Positions 14,847-21,057 of a stretch of 21,057 bases of DNA are shown one piece after another. Source of the DNA: Chloracidobacterium sp. UBA6041. Its GTDB lineage: Bacteria > Acidobacteriota > Blastocatellia > Pyrinomonadales > Pyrinomonadaceae. Below the pieces are notes generated by a model. That model did no database searches and was not told where the DNA came from. It was given only the letters and a program-made list of their open reading frames with translations. The DNA lies in the NCBI GenBank assembly GCA_002427845.1, contig DIYZ01000186.1, forward strand, positions 1 through 21,057. Direction: 5' to 3'. Each line of letters begins with the position of its first letter. Positions within the stretch are counted from its first letter, which is position 1. The position numbers were made by a program, and so were the translations under genes.

Positions 14847-15226
14847 AACTTTCCACGAAAGCAGCATACCCGATTGGCTTCCGCAAAGGGGCCTACCCTC
14901 TCTCCCTTTTCAATTCAAGAAGCTATCGCTCTGAGCTTTGCTGACTTGGTAGATCGAGATAAGCGCGACCTGGTTGAATTTTTGCAGTCGCTCTAGAGAG
15001 GAGATCGGTAGAACGTTGCGTGGAAGGGTTTACGGGCAGGCCCGGGACATTCATGCTTGCAGGTTGCAGCATGAACCTGATCGTTGCTGACTCACGCTCA
15101 CGAAATTCGCGGCGCGGCTTCTTCAAAGTGTTCAGCAGATACTAATGACCAGAGGGCAAGCCACAAGCTGAAATCTGTCGCACGTGGATTTGAGTCAAAC
15201 TCGCCAAACATGTAACGTGTCTCTTC
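14847..15226. other. Gap with a possible gene remnant
   Basis: On the + strand, 14913-14996 reads IQEAIALSFADL, DRDKRDLVEFLQSL and stop. That resembles the extreme C-terminus of di-haem cytochrome or peroxidase-type proteins (the '...L...DR..LV.FL.SL' ending), without any haem motif upstream. This is a weak call. CATGCT/AGCATG (about 15053-15074) can pair. Nothing else recognised. Confidence 0.3.
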
Positions 15227-16504
15227 ATGTCGGCGTCTAATCCCGGTCCATTACAATCCCACCTTCCCCAGCGTTCCAACTCATCTTTCTCAGCTCTGCG
15301 ACATCGTGATTTTCGTTTGCTCTGGATGGGTCAGATAGTCTCGGTCACCGGGTCCCAGATGCAGCTGGTAGCGATCAACTGGCACGTTTATCTATTAACC
15401 AAATCTCCGTTGGCGCTCGGAATGGTGGGGCTTTTTCGCGGGGCGCCCATCATTCTGTGTTCATTGCTTGGCGGCGTGGTGGCGGATGCCGTGGATAGAA
15501 AACGGCTCATGATTGCCACGCAGACGGTAATGTTATTGAGCGCCGCCGCGCTTACCCTGGTAACGCTCGCGGGCCTAAGAAGCGTTTGGCCCATCTATTT
15601 GTTAACGGGAATTGCGTCGGGAGCAACCGCTTTCGATATTCCCGCGCGACAGGCTCTCATGCCCACGTTGGTGCCGGCAAAGGATTTTCCCAACGCGGTC
15701 AGTCTGGGTCTCATAGTTTTCAATGTGGCCATGATTGCGGGGCCTGCCGTGGCCGGGTTACTGCTTGCGAGCCATGGTCCGGCGGTTGTCTATGGCACAA
15801 ATGCAGTCTCTTTTTTGGCCGTCATAGCGGCGTTAACAGCTATGCACACGAGCGGACGACCGAGCGACAAAAGCGAGCCCGCGAATCGGGTGAGTTATGC
15901 AGCCTTGAAGGAGGGATTGGCTTTCGTATGGCGTACTCCCATAATTGTCCAGACGATGACCCTCGATTTTGCGGCCACGTTTTTTGCTTCAGCGACGGCA
16001 TTGCTCCCAATCTTTGCCGAAGAGATTTTGCACGTGGGGGCGCGCGGCCTCGGTCTGTTAGCGGCGGCGCCGGCTGTGGGCTCTGTGACAACGGCTCTGA
16101 TAATTGCGCGGATAGGTGGCCCTCGAAAACAGGGCGGGCTGGTCATCGGGTCAATCGCTATCTTTGGTCTTGCCACAGTGGCGTTTGGCGTTTCGCGCGC
16201 CTTCTGGTTTTCGCTGACGATGCTCGGGATTACCGGCGCGGCAGACACAGTAAGCACAGTACTCAGACAAACGATTCGACAACTGGCGACGCCGAATCAA
16301 CTGCGCGGCCGCATGACCTCAATCAACATGGTTTTTTTCATGGGCGGACCGCAACTGGGCGAAGTCGAAGCAGGTTTTGTTGCCGCTCTAATCGGCGCCC
16401 CGCTGTCAGTGGTGGTCGGTGGAGTTGGCTCGCTTCTGGCGGCGGCTATCGCCGCAGTGAAAGGCAAGTCCTTGCTAAATTATGAGAGTGAGCAGCAACC
16501 GTGA
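15227..16504 (+). CDS. MFS transporter, EntS/TMEffector-like
   Basis: 425 residues with about 12 hydrophobic segments. The start SFSALRHRDFRLLWMGQIVS and the A-motif-like GGVVADAVDRKRLM between spans 2 and 3 are typical of the MFS_3 group (enterobactin exporter EntS and macrolide efflux relatives). FDIPARQALMPTLV and LRGRMTSIN occur at the usual later places. It probably exports a small molecule by proton antiport; substrate unknown. The start shows no good ribosome binding site, but the conserved N-terminal motif needs a start at or near here. Its stop overlaps the GTG of the next gene (GTGA at 16501-16504). Confidence 0.9.
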   Translation: MSASNPGPLQSHLPQRSNSSFSALRHRDFRLLWMGQIVSVTGSQMQLVAINWHVYLLTKSPLALGMVGLFRGAPIILCSLLGGVVADAVDRKRLMIATQTVMLLSAAALTLVTLAGLRSVWPIYLLTGIASGATAFDIPARQALMPTLVPAKDFPNAVSLGLIVFNVAMIAGPAVAGLLLASHGPAVVYGTNAVSFLAVIAALTAMHTSGRPSDKSEPANRVSYAALKEGLAFVWRTPIIVQTMTLDFAATFFASATALLPIFAEEILHVGARGLGLLAAAPAVGSVTTALIIARIGGPRKQGGLVIGSIAIFGLATVAFGVSRAFWFSLTMLGITGAADTVSTVLRQTIRQLATPNQLRGRMTSINMVFFMGGPQLGEVEAGFVAALIGAPLSVVVGGVGSLLAAAIAAVKGKSLLNYESEQQP

Positions 16505-16935
16505 CAAATACCTGGACGCCGAGAGATACGACGACTCATCAGGATCACGTCATCGCTCATGTGATCGATGCGACTGTTCGCGGCTATTTTGTTTTCGACG
16601 AGGCGCTGTATATTTTGCTGGACATAGGATTCGTGTGGACGATCTTCCTGGACGGCGAAATGAGCCTGTTGCCGCATCCAGTCGCGGTCGGTGAGTTAGA
16701 AGTTGAGGCGGCCGCCAGGGAGCAGATCAAAGCTGACATAGATATTCTTCTGAGTGATAATCCTTCTCTCGACGAGTTGGCGCAACTGAAACCGGCGCCC
16801 GTTCATTGCCGGATTACCGCTGTCAGCTTTTTTGCTAGTGGGGAAGAAAGACGCTTGGTGCTAGCCGGCGAGGGAGCGAGCCTCGCAATTGAAACATCAA
16901 TGACTACCGCAGAGATTCAGATTTATGAGTGCTGA
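16501..16935 (+). CDS. Protein of unknown function coupled to the MFS gene
   Basis: 144 residues from GTG 16501, which overlaps the MFS stop. It is soluble and acidic. The first half (HVIDATVRGYFVFDEALYILLDIGFVWTIF region) is rich in aromatic and hydrophobic residues like a small alpha/beta domain. The middle is a charged helix (LEVEAAAREQIKADIDILL). The end is beta-like (CRITAVSFFASGEERRLVLAGEG). No family recognised. The tight overlaps on both sides suggest it is made together with the transporter and the 56-residue protein. Confidence 0.75.
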   Translation: MTNTWTPRDTTTHQDHVIAHVIDATVRGYFVFDEALYILLDIGFVWTIFLDGEMSLLPHPVAVGELEVEAAAREQIKADIDILLSDNPSLDELAQLKPAPVHCRITAVSFFASGEERRLVLAGEGASLAIETSMTTAEIQIYEC

Positions 16936-17095
16936 AAATAAAGAAGGCGCGGAAGCCGGGGAAAGCCCGGAACTTGAAGACGTTGCCGAGAACGAACACC
17001 ACTATCTTCATGAACGTCTCAGGCAGGAGCTTGCGCGCGAGCCCACCGAAGAAGAGCTGAATGAATGGCTAAGACAACATACGGAAGGGTATTAA
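16925..17095 (+). CDS. 56-residue acidic protein
   Basis: The ATG lies inside the previous gene (11-base overlap). The product is strongly acidic and helical. Its second half, LRQELAREPTEEELNEWL, resembles the 'ELGREPTEEEL' helix found in region 3 of sigma-70 factors, though at this length it may simply be a similar amphipathic helix. No membrane segment. It ends just before the 7-base repeat array at 17098. Its function is unknown. Confidence 0.55.
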   Translation: MSAENKEGAEAGESPELEDVAENEHHYLHERLRQELAREPTEEELNEWLRQHTEGY

Positions 17096-17097
17096 AC

Positions 17098-17241
17098 AGT
17101 GATAAGTAATGAGTGATGAGTGACCGGTGACTCAGTTAGGAAAAAAAAAGTCCCGCGGTAAAGTTCGCGACGCCTTCGTTCTTATTAACCTGGTAACGAA
17201 TCAGTTCCTACGACTCGTCACTCACTTCATCACTCATCACT
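17098..17241. repeat. Inverted heptamer arrays between convergent genes
   Basis: The left arm has five 7-base units (AGTGATA, AGTAATG, AGTGATG, AGTGACC, GGTGACT) at 17098-17132. The right arm has four inverse units (CTCGTCA, CTCACTT, CATCACT, CATCACT) at 17214-17241. The arms can pair over some 25 bases around an 80-base loop, and TTTTATTT follows on the + strand. It sits exactly between two convergent stop codons, so it may act as a two-way transcription end. Confidence 0.7.
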
Positions 17242-17256
17242 TTTATTTCGATTCTC

Positions 17257-17853
17257 TTACCCCATCGCCACAATCTGGTTGTCTACCTGCTTCACGCCCT
17301 TGATACCGCGGATCGCTCTTTCGACCTGCGTCTTAAGGGCTTCGCTTTTGACAGTCCCAGTCAGCGTCACCTTGCCATCCAGCACTGTTGCGGTGATTCC
17401 CAGAGTAGAGAGGTTGGGATCGTCGCTAATTTTCTTATCAATCGCCATCTGGATTGCGCCGTCGTTCGAAGTATTTGGCGCTGAGCTGCCGCCAGCAGGC
17501 GCTGACTGGTTGATAATAACGGGCGGCTGATTCGCTGCCGGCGCTGGTTGCTGAATGATCACGGGCGGCTGTTGTTGTTGGGCCGGTTGTTGAATAATCG
17601 TAGTTGGCGGCGCGGGCGTCTGTTGTTGCGCAGCCAGATTGGCATTTGTTGTGTCGGTTCGCCCGTTCATCAAAAACAAGACAACGATCGTTATGAGCGC
17701 AATTGCCACCACAACGATCACTCCCACGGTCGCGCCTGAGACGCCACTTCGTTCCGGGTTTCGATAAGACTCGGTTTGCGTTACTTCACGTTTTGACGTT
17801 GGCGTCTCCACCACGACCCTGCTTCGCCGGGCTTGTTCATCATCGTGTGCCAT
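17257..17853 (-). CDS. Membrane-anchored BON-domain protein
   Basis: 198 residues. A polar N-terminus is followed by one membrane span near 43-62 (VGVIVVVAIALITIVVLFLM) and a long Q/P-rich linker (about 70-125) with repeated PPVII-Q and IIQQPAP units. A C-terminal BON domain (about 130-198) contains GITATVLDGKVTLTGTVKSEALK and IKGVKQVDNQI. BON domains bind phospholipid or envelope surfaces, as in OsmY and lipoprotein DolP, so this protein probably presents the domain on the far side of the membrane. GGAGGAAG precedes the ATG. It is the only gene on its transcript. Confidence 0.9.
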   Translation of the reverse strand: MAHDDEQARRSRVVVETPTSKREVTQTESYRNPERSGVSGATVGVIVVVAIALITIVVLFLMNGRTDTTNANLAAQQQTPAPPTTIIQQPAQQQQPPVIIQQPAPAANQPPVIINQSAPAGGSSAPNTSNDGAIQMAIDKKISDDPNLSTLGITATVLDGKVTLTGTVKSEALKTQVERAIRGIKGVKQVDNQIVAMG

Positions 17854-18100
17854 CTGCTTCCTCCTGATAGTTAAATCAAAGTGTGCCTTTGAAAAAATCT
17901 AATCCGGATCGGGAAAAGCAATCTCCATTCCCAGCTCGCAAAATCGCGTGGGTCTGAACCACAGATTGAGAAAACTTAGGGAATAGACACTTTTGAGTAC
18001 AACTACGGGAAAATTGGGCGGGTCACCTGACTAGCATTGACCGTATGCTTTTGGGTCTCGCGCCGCCGGGGTCTGGTGAGATCAAGACACCGTTTAAGGG
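17854..18100. other. Intergenic stretch without recognised features
   Basis: This is upstream of the BON gene (-) and of the repeat-built leader (+). I see no ORF, no clear palindrome and no convincing promoter on either strand. Confidence 0.5.
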
Positions 18101-18142
18101 GTAAATCGTAAATCGTAAATCGTGAATAGTAAATCGTGAATC
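18101..18142 (+). repeat. Heptamer array GTRAATM x6
   Basis: Six perfect 7-base steps: GTAAATC three times, GTGAATA, GTAAATC, GTGAATC. The inverse words (GATTCAC, GATTTAC) fill 18181-18358, so the two parts can form long hairpins. Confidence 0.85.
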
Positions 18143-18167
18143 GGAAAGCCTTTGTCGTGACTCTTCT

Positions 18168-18358
18168 CAGTCAGGGCTTTTACTATTCACGAATCACCAC
18201 TTACGATTCACAGTCTACTCAGTCAGGGCTTTTACGATTCACGATTCACGATTCACGAATTTTCCCGGTCAGGGTGCTGACGATTCACGATTTACGATTC
18301 ACAATTTCTCGATCGGCGCTTTTACTATTCACGATTGACGATTTACGATTGACGAATC
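18168..18358 (+). repeat. Four imperfect tandem repeats of about 50 bp forming the deacetylase leader
   Basis: Each unit begins with a form of TCAGTCAGGGCTTTTAC and continues with 7-base steps of the GATTCAC type. The units start near 18168, 18220, 18267 and 18311, and the last stops directly at the ATG of the next gene. Within units the words vary (GATTCAC, TATTCAC, GATTGAC, GATTTAC) but keep the 7-base period. Confidence 0.75.
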
Positions 18359-19303
18359 ATGACCACAGCAATCGTTCATCACCCAGTTTTCAGGGAACAC
18401 GATACCGGGCCGCATCACCCCGAATCACCGTCGCGCTACAGCGTGGTAATGGAATCGCTGCGCGCCGACTCGGAGCATTGGCCCAAACTGTTGGAAGTTC
18501 AGGCGAGACAAGCACCGCGTGGCGACGTGCAAGCTTGCCACACGCCACACCTTTACAAGCAAATCGAACGCGTGGTTAGCGAAGGCACGGGCTATCTTGA
18601 TGCGGACACGGTTGTTTCAATGCAATCGATGGATGCAGCACTACATGGTGCCGGCGCCGCTTGCCAGGCAATTGATCTAATAATGCGTGGTGAGGCGGCG
18701 AATGCGTTTGTTCCCGTGCGCCCACCCGGTCATCACGCAACCGCGGAGCGAGCCATGGGTTTCTGTCTTTTCAATAATGTGGCCGTGGCGGCCCGTTACG
18801 CGCAGAACCATTATCCCGAGATCGAACGAGTTGCTATCATCGATTGGGATGTGCATCACGGGAACGGCACGCAGGGAGTTTTTTACGACGACCCGTCAGT
18901 GTTCTTTTTTTCGACTCACCAATATCCGTGGTATCCGGGCACGGGCGCGCGAGGGGAAAGCGGCGTCGGTCGAGGCGTTGGCTACACATTGAATGTTCCT
19001 TTGCGTGCCGCCACGCCGGCAAGCGAACAGAAGAGAGTGTTTGAAGCGGCGCTGGACCAGATAAGCGGCGGATTCAAGCCGGACCTGATAATGATTTCGG
19101 CAGGCTTCGATTCTCATGAAGGCGATCCGTTGGGTCAGTTGTTGCTCAAGGACGAGGATTTCGTTTCGCTGACTCGGGCTGTCAAGGATTGGGCGAAGCA
19201 GGCCTGTAAGGGGCGTGTCGTGTCATGCCTGGAGGGCGGCTATAACCTGCAAACGCTCGGCGAAACCGTTCGTGCCCATGTGGCGGAGTTGATGGCCACG
19301 TAA
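18359..19303 (+). CDS. Histone deacetylase family (class II-like) amidohydrolase
   Basis: 314 residues, normal for bacterial HDAC-like enzymes such as acetylpolyamine amidohydrolase, AcuC and class II relatives. All catalytic parts are present: H125-H126 in RPPGHHA, zinc ligands D164 and H166 in DWDVHHGNGT, the third ligand D251 in SAGFDSHEGDPLG, and Y295 in LEGGYN. It removes acetyl groups from lysine or a polyamine-like substrate in the cytosol. The start MTTAIVHHPVFREHDTG is typical. No ribosome binding site is visible because the 5' side is made only of repeat units. It stands alone. Confidence 0.93.
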   Translation: MTTAIVHHPVFREHDTGPHHPESPSRYSVVMESLRADSEHWPKLLEVQARQAPRGDVQACHTPHLYKQIERVVSEGTGYLDADTVVSMQSMDAALHGAGAACQAIDLIMRGEAANAFVPVRPPGHHATAERAMGFCLFNNVAVAARYAQNHYPEIERVAIIDWDVHHGNGTQGVFYDDPSVFFFSTHQYPWYPGTGARGESGVGRGVGYTLNVPLRAATPASEQKRVFEAALDQISGGFKPDLIMISAGFDSHEGDPLGQLLLKDEDFVSLTRAVKDWAKQACKGRVVSCLEGGYNLQTLGETVRAHVAELMAT

Positions 19304-19744
19304 CAGCTGATGGCGGCGTTGCGATTGCGCGGCAAAATTCTTTGGCTCCGTGGGAGCCTGATGTCTATAGCAAAGGTCACCCACTAAAATATTCGCTCCG
19401 TCAGGAGCGACATATCGGCCCTACGGGGCCAGGCCTTAAAGAGTCTCGCGGAATCTAAAAACATTCGGTCCCTGCGGGACTTCCTTAGCTTTGTCAAAAG
19501 TCTTGCCCCAGTTCCAAAACCATAAGCTTCAAATAAACTTTGAACCCAAGGTGACGGTGGAGTAAACTCAGCCCCACTTAACCGTTTCGGAAGTGCGAGC
19601 ACCGTGGCACCGGGTTTGAGCATTAGCGCTCTTTCTAATTCCCCAGACTAACGGCCAATAGAAACGGAAACTGATTACTCGCTCGCGCCCCGAAGAGCAG
19701 AGAGTGTGGTAGACCTCAGTGCCACTCTCTTGGAGAACAGCGAT
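19304..19744. repeat. Non-coding region with REP-type palindromes
   Basis: Palindromes GGCTCC-GTG-GGAGCC (19344-19358), TCGCTCC-GTCA-GGAGCGA (19393-19410), GGCCC-TACG-GGGCC (19417-19430) and GTCCC-TGC-GGGAC (19468-19480) are of one style: a 5-7 bp stem with a small loop. A reverse-strand ORF (19384-19623) crosses them. Its first part (GATVLALPKRLSGAEFTPP) could be a coding relic, but it reads on through the palindromes, so I do not call it a gene. Confidence 0.6.
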
Positions 19745-20044
19745 ATGCCAGACATCGAGATCACTTGCGCGGAATGTGGCAACACTTTTCCTTTTACCGA
19801 ACGCGAGCAGGAATACTATCAGGAACGCAACCTGACCCATCCTAAACGTTGCAAGCCTTGCCGGGATGCGCGCCGTTCAAATTTTGGCGGCCCAAAGGGA
19901 GCGGGTGGCGAACGCCCGAGATTTGAGATCACCTGCGATCAATGTGGCAAGACCGATACGGTGCCTTTCAAACCTTCGACGGGCAGGCCCGTTTTGTGCG
20001 GTGATTGCTTTGGCGCAAATCGCGCAGCGCAGCCGAGAACCTGA
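19745..20044 (+). CDS. Double CxxC zinc-binding protein
   Basis: 99 residues from ATG 19745, chosen because GGAG at 19732-19735 sits at the right distance and the zinc motif follows at once. The first zinc ribbon has C8/C11 and C36/C39 (ITCAECGNTF ... RCKPC), like the 'probable zinc-binding domain' often found with treble-clef motifs. A short Gly-rich linker follows, then a second ribbon with C64/C67 and C85/C88 (CDQCGKTDTVPFKPSTGRPVLCGDCF). Both may bind nucleic acid or protein. No enzyme motif is present. The exact role is unknown. Confidence 0.87.
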   Translation: MPDIEITCAECGNTFPFTEREQEYYQERNLTHPKRCKPCRDARRSNFGGPKGAGGERPRFEITCDQCGKTDTVPFKPSTGRPVLCGDCFGANRAAQPRT

Positions 20045-20169
20045 AGTCACCCAGTCGAACTGGAAAGTCGAGCTATAGGAAGACGCTCACCGCGACAACC
20101 AAACGCGTTCAAGTTCACTTGCTTGAATGTGTCCCTTGTCAGCAGCGGAGTGCGTTTTATTTTCAAACC

Positions 20170-20964
20170 ATGAGTTACGATACTGTGCAACTTGAAATGC
20201 GCGACGCGGTCGGCGTTATTACGCTTAATCGCCCTGAAACTCTGAATGCGTTGACTACCAAAGTCGGCCAGGACTTTCAGGCGGCCGTCGCGGCAGGTCG
20301 TCAACTCGGTGCGCGGGCCGTGATCCTAACGGGAGCCGGCCGGGCGTTTTGTGCCGGAGGCGATCTGCGCGAGATGCAGATGATTGCGCAGCGCGATGGA
20401 AAGGTCGAAGCTTTCTTCGACGAGCCTTTGCGCCTGCTGAACGAGTGCATCCTCTTGATTCGCCGGACACCGTTACCGTTTATTGCCGCAGTTAACGGTG
20501 CAGCTTCGGGAGGCGGTTGTAATCTTGCGCTCGCGTGCGATCTGGTCATCGCCGGCGAAAGCGCGCGATTCAATCAGGCGTTTGTAAAAATAGGACTCTC
20601 CCCGGATTGTGGTGGAACATTTATTCTGCCGCGGCTGGTTGGTTGGAAGCGCGCCACAGAATTGATGATGACGGGAGAAATAACAACCGCTGCGCGGGCC
20701 CTGGAGATGGGGATGATTAATGCCGTGGTTCCCGATGGAGAGTTGCTGGCCCAGGCAATGGCGGTGGCCGAAAAACTTGCCCAGGCGCCCACCGCGGCGA
20801 TCGGGAAAATAAAAGAACTGTTGGAAGCCAGCGCTACGAATGATTATGGCGGCCAACTGGAGCTGGAAAGAAAAGCCCAGATTCAATCCGGGCTCACCAG
20901 GGACTTCCGAGAAGGCGTCACGGCGTTCATTGAGAAAAGACCACCGAAGTTTGTTGGCGGATAG
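20170..20964 (+). CDS. Enoyl-CoA hydratase/isomerase, PaaG-like
   Basis: 264 residues from ATG 20170, the start that matches the family (MSYDTVQLEMRDAVGVITLNRPE); a longer upstream frame is not supported. Crotonase-fold marks are AFCAGGDL (59-66) and GAASGGGCNLALACDL (110-125), which build the oxyanion hole. FVKIGLSPDCGGTFILPRLVG (138-158) has Asp146 where hydratases usually use a glutamate; this SPD-GGT pattern is that of the isomerase PaaG (ring-opening of epoxyphenylacetyl-CoA) and its relatives. So isomerase activity is more likely than simple hydration. No other paa or beta-oxidation gene is in the window. No clear ribosome binding site. Confidence 0.9.
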   Translation: MSYDTVQLEMRDAVGVITLNRPETLNALTTKVGQDFQAAVAAGRQLGARAVILTGAGRAFCAGGDLREMQMIAQRDGKVEAFFDEPLRLLNECILLIRRTPLPFIAAVNGAASGGGCNLALACDLVIAGESARFNQAFVKIGLSPDCGGTFILPRLVGWKRATELMMTGEITTAARALEMGMINAVVPDGELLAQAMAVAEKLAQAPTAAIGKIKELLEASATNDYGGQLELERKAQIQSGLTRDFREGVTAFIEKRPPKFVGG

Positions 20965-20991
20965 TTTGCTAAGCAGTTTTGAATAGTTGCT

Positions 20992-21022
20992 AGCCGCCGG
21001 TTTTTGAACTGGCGGCTCTTTC
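20992..21022 (+). terminator. Terminator after the enoyl-CoA hydratase gene
   Basis: An 11-bp stem, AGCCGCCGGTT (20992-21002) with AACTGGCGGCT (21007-21017), has one G-T pair and loop TTTG, followed by CTTTC. The T run is short, so efficiency is uncertain. Confidence 0.7.
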
Positions 21023-21028
21023 ATTAAC

Positions 21029-21057
21029 AAGTCTCAAGTCTCAGGTCTCAAGTCTCA
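21029..21057 (+). repeat. Heptamer array AAGTCTC, cut by the window end
   Basis: Four 7-base units (AAGTCTC, AAGTCTC, AGGTCTC, AAGTCTC) and the first base of a fifth. It probably continues beyond the window. Confidence 0.8.

Noticed and set aside
14923..15126. 67-residue reverse ORF in the gap before the MFS gene
   Set aside because: No ribosome site or motif; the better reading of part of this stretch is the + strand tail remnant.
15586..16485. 299-residue + frame ORF inside the MFS gene
   Set aside because: Out-of-frame shadow of a complete transporter; Cys/Arg/Ser-rich, no domain.
18136..18579. 147-residue + ORF rich in TIHDLRF-like repeats
   Set aside because: It is a translation of the heptamer repeats followed by an out-of-frame shadow of the deacetylase gene.
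19384..19623. 79-residue reverse ORF after the deacetylase gene
   Set aside because: Half of it crosses REP palindromes; at best a relic, so mentioned only in the region note.

Overview
The window looks like a chromosomal segment of an Acidobacteriota bacterium, probably class Blastocatellia. I judge this from the many short palindromic intergenic repeats, heptamer arrays, a small transposase inside its own repeat family, and gene types such as a glycine-rich RRM protein, a BON protein with a Q/P-rich linker and small CxxC proteins. The assignment is inference; there is no rRNA or tRNA in the window. Gene density is moderate, most genes are on the + strand, and there are few long operons.

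Layout. 1-1770 is a repeat nest. It holds a small REP-associated tyrosine transposase (1095-1550) framed by three-hairpin arms, two gene-less derivatives of the same element, an unrelated hairpin-rich insert, and a truncated reverse-strand coding remnant. 1877-2850 is a coupled pair: a membrane-anchored unknown and a DedA-family membrane protein. 3008-3529 is an exported MsrB. 3974-6574 is a chaperonin locus (groES, groEL, then an RRM RNA-binding protein and a clear terminator), with a 240-bp hairpin-rich gap between groES and groEL. 6920-8073 encodes a zinc-ribbon membrane protein and an exported glycine-zipper protein. 8117-8640 (-) is a decayed hybrid histidine kinase/response regulator. 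8662-8778 is a possible 38-residue ORF ahead of a cobalamin-type radical SAM enzyme (8914-10395). 10456-11202 is a secreted protein made of two copies of one domain.

11312-12232 (-) holds a Cys-rich small protein and an XRE regulator coupled to an unknown protein. 12457-14846 is a run of small genes: a STAS anti-sigma antagonist, unknowns, a 50-residue CxxC membrane protein and an RNA polymerase omega subunit. 15227-17095 is an MFS transporter followed by two overlapping small genes. 17257-17853 (-) is a BON protein. 18359-19303 is a class II histone-deacetylase-like enzyme preceded by tandem repeats. 19745-20964 holds a double CxxC zinc protein and a PaaG-like enoyl-CoA hydratase/isomerase.

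The most interesting signal is a pair of 116-bp intergenic elements (3746-3861 and 12290-12405). They lie in the same orientation upstream of groES and of the STAS gene. Each has an A/T-rich upstream part, TTGACA, a 17-bp spacer, a TA(A/G)GGT -10 and a conserved downstream hairpin, so they look like a shared promoter plus leader or small RNA. Second are the transposase-framed element family and a set of 7-bp-period arrays with different unit sequences at several intergenic sites.
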